From positions 28,654-92,653 of the forward strand of contig CAIVQO010000008.1 of assembly GCA_903908065.1 (NCBI GenBank): 64,000 nt of DNA, in the 5' to 3' direction. This DNA is from an uncultured beta proteobacterium. GTDB taxonomy: Bacteria; Pseudomonadota; Gammaproteobacteria; Burkholderiales; Rhodocyclaceae. A program made the translations under genes and the position numbers. The notes beneath the pieces were generated by a model. The model worked only from the letters and a program-made list of their open reading frames with translations, searched no databases and was not told where the DNA came from. This document shows, piece after piece, positions 59,645 through 64,000 of the stretch. Positions within the stretch are counted from its first letter, which is position 1. Every line of letters starts with the position of its first letter.

Positions 59645-61591
59645 ATGTGCGGGATAGCCGGAGTTCTCAGTCGTGCGGCGGGAGCCCTTGCGGAAGATAT
59701 GGATTCCGTAGCGCGCTGCATGGCTGATGCGTTGCGTATGCGTGGTCCCGATGCAGGCGATGCCTGGTGTGATGTCGATGCCGGTGTGGCACTCGGCCAT
59801 CGACGTCTGGCAATTCTCGACCTTTCCCCGGCAGGCGCCCAGCCGATGCATTCGGCGAGCAGGCGCTATGTAATCGCCTACAACGGCGAGATCTACAACC
59901 ATCTCGAATTGCGCGAAGAGCTGGTTGGGTACGCCTGGCGCGGCCATTCAGATACGGAAACCATTCTTGCTGCGTTCGAAGCTTGGGGTGTTGACGCAAC
60001 TTTTCGGCGCTTGGTCGGGATGTACGCCATAGCCCTGTGGGATCGCGAAACTCGTGCGCTTATTCTCGCCCGCGATCGGGTGGGCGAAAAGCCCCTCTAC
60101 TACGGCTGGCAGGGCGATACCTTCCTGTTCGGTTCCGAACTGAAAGCACTCGCAGCGCACCCGGCCTGGCGCGCCGAAGTGGATCGCGATGCCTTGGCGC
60201 TCTTCATGCGCTACGGCTATGTGCCGCTGCCGCACTCGATCTGGCGCGGGGTGCGCAAGCTGCTGCCGGGAAGCTACCTGACAATTTCTTTTGATACGTC
60301 CCTCGGCGTGCTGCCAGCGCCGACTTTCTATTGGCGGGCACGAGATGCGGCACTCGCTGGCCTGCGCACCGATCTTGATGACCAGAGCGCGGTGGAGCAA
60401 CTGGACGGGCAGTTGCGTCGTGCCATCGCTGGACAGATGGTCGCGGACGTACCGCTAGGCGCATTTCTTTCCGGCGGGGTGGATTCCTCCACCATCGTTG
60501 CTCTGATGCAGCAGCTATCAAGCCGGCCGGTACGATCCTTCTCCGTGGGCTTCAGCGAGAGCGACTACGATGAGGCGATTCATGCCAAGACTGTCGCAGC
60601 CCATCTGGGTACCGACCATACCGAGCTCTATGTCTCCCCAGCGGACGCACTGGCCGTGGTTCCGCGCCTGCCCGAGATGTTTGACGAACCCTTCGGCGAC
60701 TCATCGCAGATTCCTACCCACCTGGTTGCAGCGATGGCCCGTGGCGACGTTACGGTCAGTCTTTCCGGTGATGGCGGCGACGAGTTATTTGGTGGATACA
60801 ATCGCTATTTTTTGGGGCGTGCGATTTGGCGCCGGATCGGACCACTGCCTCGCTCTTTGCGGGGGCTGGCCGGCCGCGGAATCGTCGCAGTGCCGCCCCG
60901 GGCCTGGGACCGGCTGGGACGCTGTTTGCCCGATCGACTGCGTCAGCCAACTCTGGGCGATCGCTTGCATAAACTGGCGGACGTAATCGATGTGGCGGAT
61001 ACCGACGAACTGTATCGCCGCCTGGTTTCGCAGCATCGCGAGTCGGCTAGCTTGGTGATTGGCGGCAGCGAGCCATCGATCTGGGCCGATCAGGAGGCCG
61101 CTGCCTTTGCCGGCCACGTCCGGGGCCGCGACTTTACCGAGCGAATGATGTTCCACGATCTCGCGGGTTACCTGGCCGACGATATCCTGACCAAGGTCGA
61201 TCGCGCGGCCATGGCCTGCAGCCTGGAGACTCGCGTTCCCATGCTCGACCATCGACTGGTGGAGTTTGCCTGGTCGCTACCATTGCACATGAAGATCCGA
61301 GACGGGCAGGGCAAGTGGCTGTTGCGCCAGGTCCTGTATCGCTATGTACCCAAGCACTTGATCGAACGACCCAAGCAGGGTTTTGGCATTCCGCTCGATT
61401 CCTGGCTGCGCGGGCCGCTGCGGGACTGGGCGGAAGCCTTGCTGGACGAACCGCGCTTGCGCGGCGAGGGCTATCTTGATGCGTCGCTGGTGCGACGCAA
61501 ATGGTCGGAACACCTCTCCGGACGGCGCAACTGGCAGCACTGGCTGTGGAATGTGCTGATGTTTCAGGCCTGGCAGGAGCGCTGGCTGTGA
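59645..61591 (+). CDS. asnB: Asparagine synthase family amidotransferase, copy 3
   Basis: MCGIAGVLSRAAGALAEDMDSVARCMADALRMRGPDAGDAW...YNGEIYNHLELREEL...FLSGGVDSSTIVALMQQLSSRPVRSFSVGFSESDYDEA...SGDGGDELFGGYNRYF. Confidence 0.94.
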   Translation: MCGIAGVLSRAAGALAEDMDSVARCMADALRMRGPDAGDAWCDVDAGVALGHRRLAILDLSPAGAQPMHSASRRYVIAYNGEIYNHLELREELVGYAWRGHSDTETILAAFEAWGVDATFRRLVGMYAIALWDRETRALILARDRVGEKPLYYGWQGDTFLFGSELKALAAHPAWRAEVDRDALALFMRYGYVPLPHSIWRGVRKLLPGSYLTISFDTSLGVLPAPTFYWRARDAALAGLRTDLDDQSAVEQLDGQLRRAIAGQMVADVPLGAFLSGGVDSSTIVALMQQLSSRPVRSFSVGFSESDYDEAIHAKTVAAHLGTDHTELYVSPADALAVVPRLPEMFDEPFGDSSQIPTHLVAAMARGDVTVSLSGDGGDELFGGYNRYFLGRAIWRRIGPLPRSLRGLAGRGIVAVPPRAWDRLGRCLPDRLRQPTLGDRLHKLADVIDVADTDELYRRLVSQHRESASLVIGGSEPSIWADQEAAAFAGHVRGRDFTERMMFHDLAGYLADDILTKVDRAAMACSLETRVPMLDHRLVEFAWSLPLHMKIRDGQGKWLLRQVLYRYVPKHLIERPKQGFGIPLDSWLRGPLRDWAEALLDEPRLRGEGYLDASLVRRKWSEHLSGRRNWQHWLWNVLMFQAWQERWL

Positions 61592-62742
61592 AAGTCTGCC
61601 AACTTTGCGCCGTCGATTTCACCCTGAAGACTTTTCTGCTACCGCTGATTGACGGCATGCAGGCGGCCGACTGGCAGGTGACCGCGGTCTGCTCGGATGG
61701 ACCCTTTGTGCCTGCCATGCGCGCGCAAGGCTACGCAATCACAACCGTGACCATCGCACGCAGTATGAACCCGCTTGCAGCGCTACGCTCGGTGTTTGCG
61801 CTGATGAAACTGTTTCGTCGCGAACGCTTCGATGTGCTGCATGTGCATACACCGGTAGCTGCACTGATCGGACGCATCGCTGCGCGCATCGCGGACATTC
61901 CACTGGTGGTTTACACCGCCCATGGTTTCTATTTCCACGACGAGATGCCGCGTTGGAAGCGGGCACTGTTCGTCGCCCTAGAGCGCTTTGGTGGCTGCTT
62001 TTCGGACTTGCTTTTTTGCCAAAGCAGCGAAGACGCCGAGGATGCAGTCAAAGAGGGAATTGCCCCACGCGAGCGCGTTCTGGCGATCGGAAACGGGGTT
62101 GATATCACCCGGTTCGATCAGGAGAAAGCTATCCGCGCTGACAAGGTGCGCGCCGCATTGGGTATCCCCGTTGACGCCGTTGTAATCGGGATGATCGGTC
62201 GCCAGGTGCGTGAGAAAGGAATTGCCGAGTTCCTTACCGCGGCCATCATGGTAGCGCGGAATTATCCGCAGACGTGGTTTCTATTGGTCGGTGAGCGCCT
62301 CGCCAGCGATCACGCGGCAGGCATTGAAGCCGAGTTTGCCAATGCGCGCGCCGCGCTGGGTGAGCGCCTTATTGCCCCCGGCCCGCGCTCCGATGTGCCG
62401 GATCTACTCGCGGCAATGGACTTGTTCTGCCTGCCATCGTGGCGCGAGGGGATGCCACGTACCATCATCGAAGCAATGATGATGGGCAGGCCTGTGTTAG
62501 CCACTGACATCCGCGGTTCACGAGAGGAAGTGGTGCCAGAGGAAACGGGGTTGCTGGTGCCGACCCGGGCGCCCGAGGCGCTCGCGGCAGCAATGGAGCG
62601 TTTCGTGGCCGATCCGGCGTGGGCCTGTCGCCTTGGCCAAGCGGGAAGGGAGCGGGCGCTACAGTTGTACGACGAGAAAAAAGTTGTTGCGCTGCAGCTA
62701 GAGCGGATTACCCTGGCTGCCCGCCAGCGGGGTCTGCTGTGA
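61588..62742 (+). CDS. Glycosyltransferase family 4
   Basis: From GTG 61588 (overlaps asnB stop): KVCQLCAVDFTLKTFLLPLIDGMQAADWQVTAVCSDG...DVLHVHTPVAALIGRIAARIADIPLVVYTAHGFYFHDEMP...SWREGMPRTIIEAMMMGRPVLATDIRGSREEVV. Confidence 0.9.
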   Translation: MKVCQLCAVDFTLKTFLLPLIDGMQAADWQVTAVCSDGPFVPAMRAQGYAITTVTIARSMNPLAALRSVFALMKLFRRERFDVLHVHTPVAALIGRIAARIADIPLVVYTAHGFYFHDEMPRWKRALFVALERFGGCFSDLLFCQSSEDAEDAVKEGIAPRERVLAIGNGVDITRFDQEKAIRADKVRAALGIPVDAVVIGMIGRQVREKGIAEFLTAAIMVARNYPQTWFLLVGERLASDHAAGIEAEFANARAALGERLIAPGPRSDVPDLLAAMDLFCLPSWREGMPRTIIEAMMMGRPVLATDIRGSREEVVPEETGLLVPTRAPEALAAAMERFVADPAWACRLGQAGRERALQLYDEKKVVALQLERITLAARQRGLL

Positions 62743-63798
62743 ATCCTGTGCTTTTGCGGTGGATTGGGCTTCAGTGGTTGTAGCGCCTCCGACGCCGGAC
62801 CCCGGCAGATCGTCCCGCAGTGCGCTGAAGGCCGCGACAACTTCATTGACGGAAACGTCGTCGACGTCGAGCGACGGTTTTTGCAACAGGCGATAAGGCA
62901 CGCCCCAAGGGCGCCAGCGTGTGGCGCCTGAGTTCCCGAACAGGCAGACAATCGGCAGGCCAAGGCCCGCCGCAAGATGCATGGCGCCGCCGTCGGCACA
63001 GATCACTGCCTGACATTCCCCCAGTGCCGTAATCAGATCGGAAAGCGACTGCGTCGGCCGTGCAACCACCGGGGCACTGGCGCCGACTTTCTGTTTTACG
63101 TCGGATGCTTTGGCATCATCTCCTGGATGAAGCGGGTTGTCGTTGCCCCCCGGCGACCAGAGCAACAGGAAGCGAACCGCGCTCCGAGCAGCTATCGCCG
63201 ACATGGTTTCGGCGAAACGTTCTGCCGGCCAGCGCTGGGATGGCTTGCGCGCGCTGATGTGCACGCCGATGGTGAATGTTTCCTGAGTTGCTGCCCTTTC
63301 CGCAAATACTCGGCAGCGTGGCGGCGGACCCTCGATACCATACAGCTTGGCCACGCGAAAAACGTCTTCCACCTCATGTCGCGAATCGGTATCGAGAGGG
63401 AGTGCCACGTCCAGCCCGGATACGTCACCGAAGCCGACAATGCGCTTCGGTCGCAGCCACTTCGCCAGTTTGACCACACGTGGCTGCGGGGATGTGGTGG
63501 CGATAATCACATCGTCAATCGCCATGCCACGCAACCGACGCATCATCATCAGTCGCCGCCACAGGATCCCGATCAGTGATTCACCTTTGGCACGATGCTT
63601 GGCCTTGGTGTACACGAAAACCTCATCGAGGTCCGGATTTCCGTCCAACACCGGCGCGTTGTAGCTATTTACCAGCGCGCCGAGCCATGCTCGTGGAAAG
63701 CGCTGGCGCAATGCGGTGATCAGCGGCGTGGTGCACACCAGGTCGCCGATATTGTCGCGACGGATGATCAGTATCTTGGGGGAGGGATCGGGGCTCAA
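62698..63798 (-). CDS. Glycosyltransferase family 9 / heptosyltransferase (WaaF-like)
   Basis: [63 protein letters not shown]...[45 protein letters not shown] start. Confidence 0.88.
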   Translation of the reverse strand: MSPDPSPKILIIRRDNIGDLVCTTPLITALRQRFPRAWLGALVNSYNAPVLDGNPDLDEVFVYTKAKHRAKGESLIGILWRRLMMMRRLRGMAIDDVIIATTSPQPRVVKLAKWLRPKRIVGFGDVSGLDVALPLDTDSRHEVEDVFRVAKLYGIEGPPPRCRVFAERAATQETFTIGVHISARKPSQRWPAERFAETMSAIAARSAVRFLLLWSPGGNDNPLHPGDDAKASDVKQKVGASAPVVARPTQSLSDLITALGECQAVICADGGAMHLAAGLGLPIVCLFGNSGATRWRPWGVPYRLLQKPSLDVDDVSVNEVVAAFSALRDDLPGSGVGGATTTEAQSTAKAQDSQQTPLAGSQGNPL

Positions 63799-63814
63799 GG
63801 TAAACTCGGCGTCT

Positions 63815-64000
63815 ATGGCTACCTATGCAATCGGCGACCTGCAGGGCTGTTTCGATCCTCTGCGGCGCCTGCTCGACTATATCAGCTTCGATCCGGCGGC
63901 CGACCGCCTTTGGTTCGTCGGCGATCTCGTGAATCGGGGGCCGGCGTCGCTGGAAGTGCTGCGCTTCGTCAAAGCCCTTGGCCCGACGGCCAGTGTGGTA
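63815..64000 (+). CDS. apaH: Bis(5'-nucleosyl)-tetraphosphatase, symmetrical (N-terminal part, runs off window)
   Basis: [62 protein letters not shown] and GDLVNRGP metallophosphatase motifs. Confidence 0.93.
   Translation, partial: MATYAIGDLQGCFDPLRRLLDYISFDPAADRLWFVGDLVNRGPASLEVLRFVKALGPTASVV

Overview
High-GC proteobacterial chromosome segment, probably betaproteobacterial (organism not determinable here). Left part (1-19 kb): partial thiC (-), a vapBC toxin-antitoxin pair (-), an AT-richer hypothetical ORF, a CheD-like / GMP reductase / SGNH-esterase operon (-), a TetR-MFP-RND-MFP-RND efflux operon (+), then pcm / rhodanese / tolC-type OMP (+) and waaA-waaC (-). Right part (19-62.7 kb): a very large LPS/exopolysaccharide locus. 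It starts with a WaaE-like glycosyltransferase, a UDP-uronate epimerase and GDP-fucose genes (manC, gmd, fcl), followed by a decayed LigE-type ATP-dependent DNA ligase and a WaaL/Wzy-like protein. Then comes a roughly 36-kb all-forward directon headed by a MarR/EPS-type regulator. It encodes a UDP-diacetamido-uronate (Wbp-type) pathway, three AsnB-type amidotransferases, a PglK-like ABC flippase, a deacetylase / WbqC / CgeB-like module, a nonulosonic acid (NeuA/B/C-like) cassette interleaved with three oxidoreductases, a CDP-hexose branch with C-methyltransferase and aminotransferase, several methyltransferases and glycosyltransferases. The window ends with a convergent GT9 heptosyltransferase-like gene and the start of apaH. 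The most unusual signals are: a CheD homologue that appears to lack all three catalytic residues; a ligase remnant with a lost catalytic Lys plus two frameshifts; the three-AsnB, multi-pathway sugar locus with a noncanonical nonulosonic acid cassette; and a perfect palindrome at the head of the long directon. All family calls come from reading translated ORFs from memory; no searches were run.
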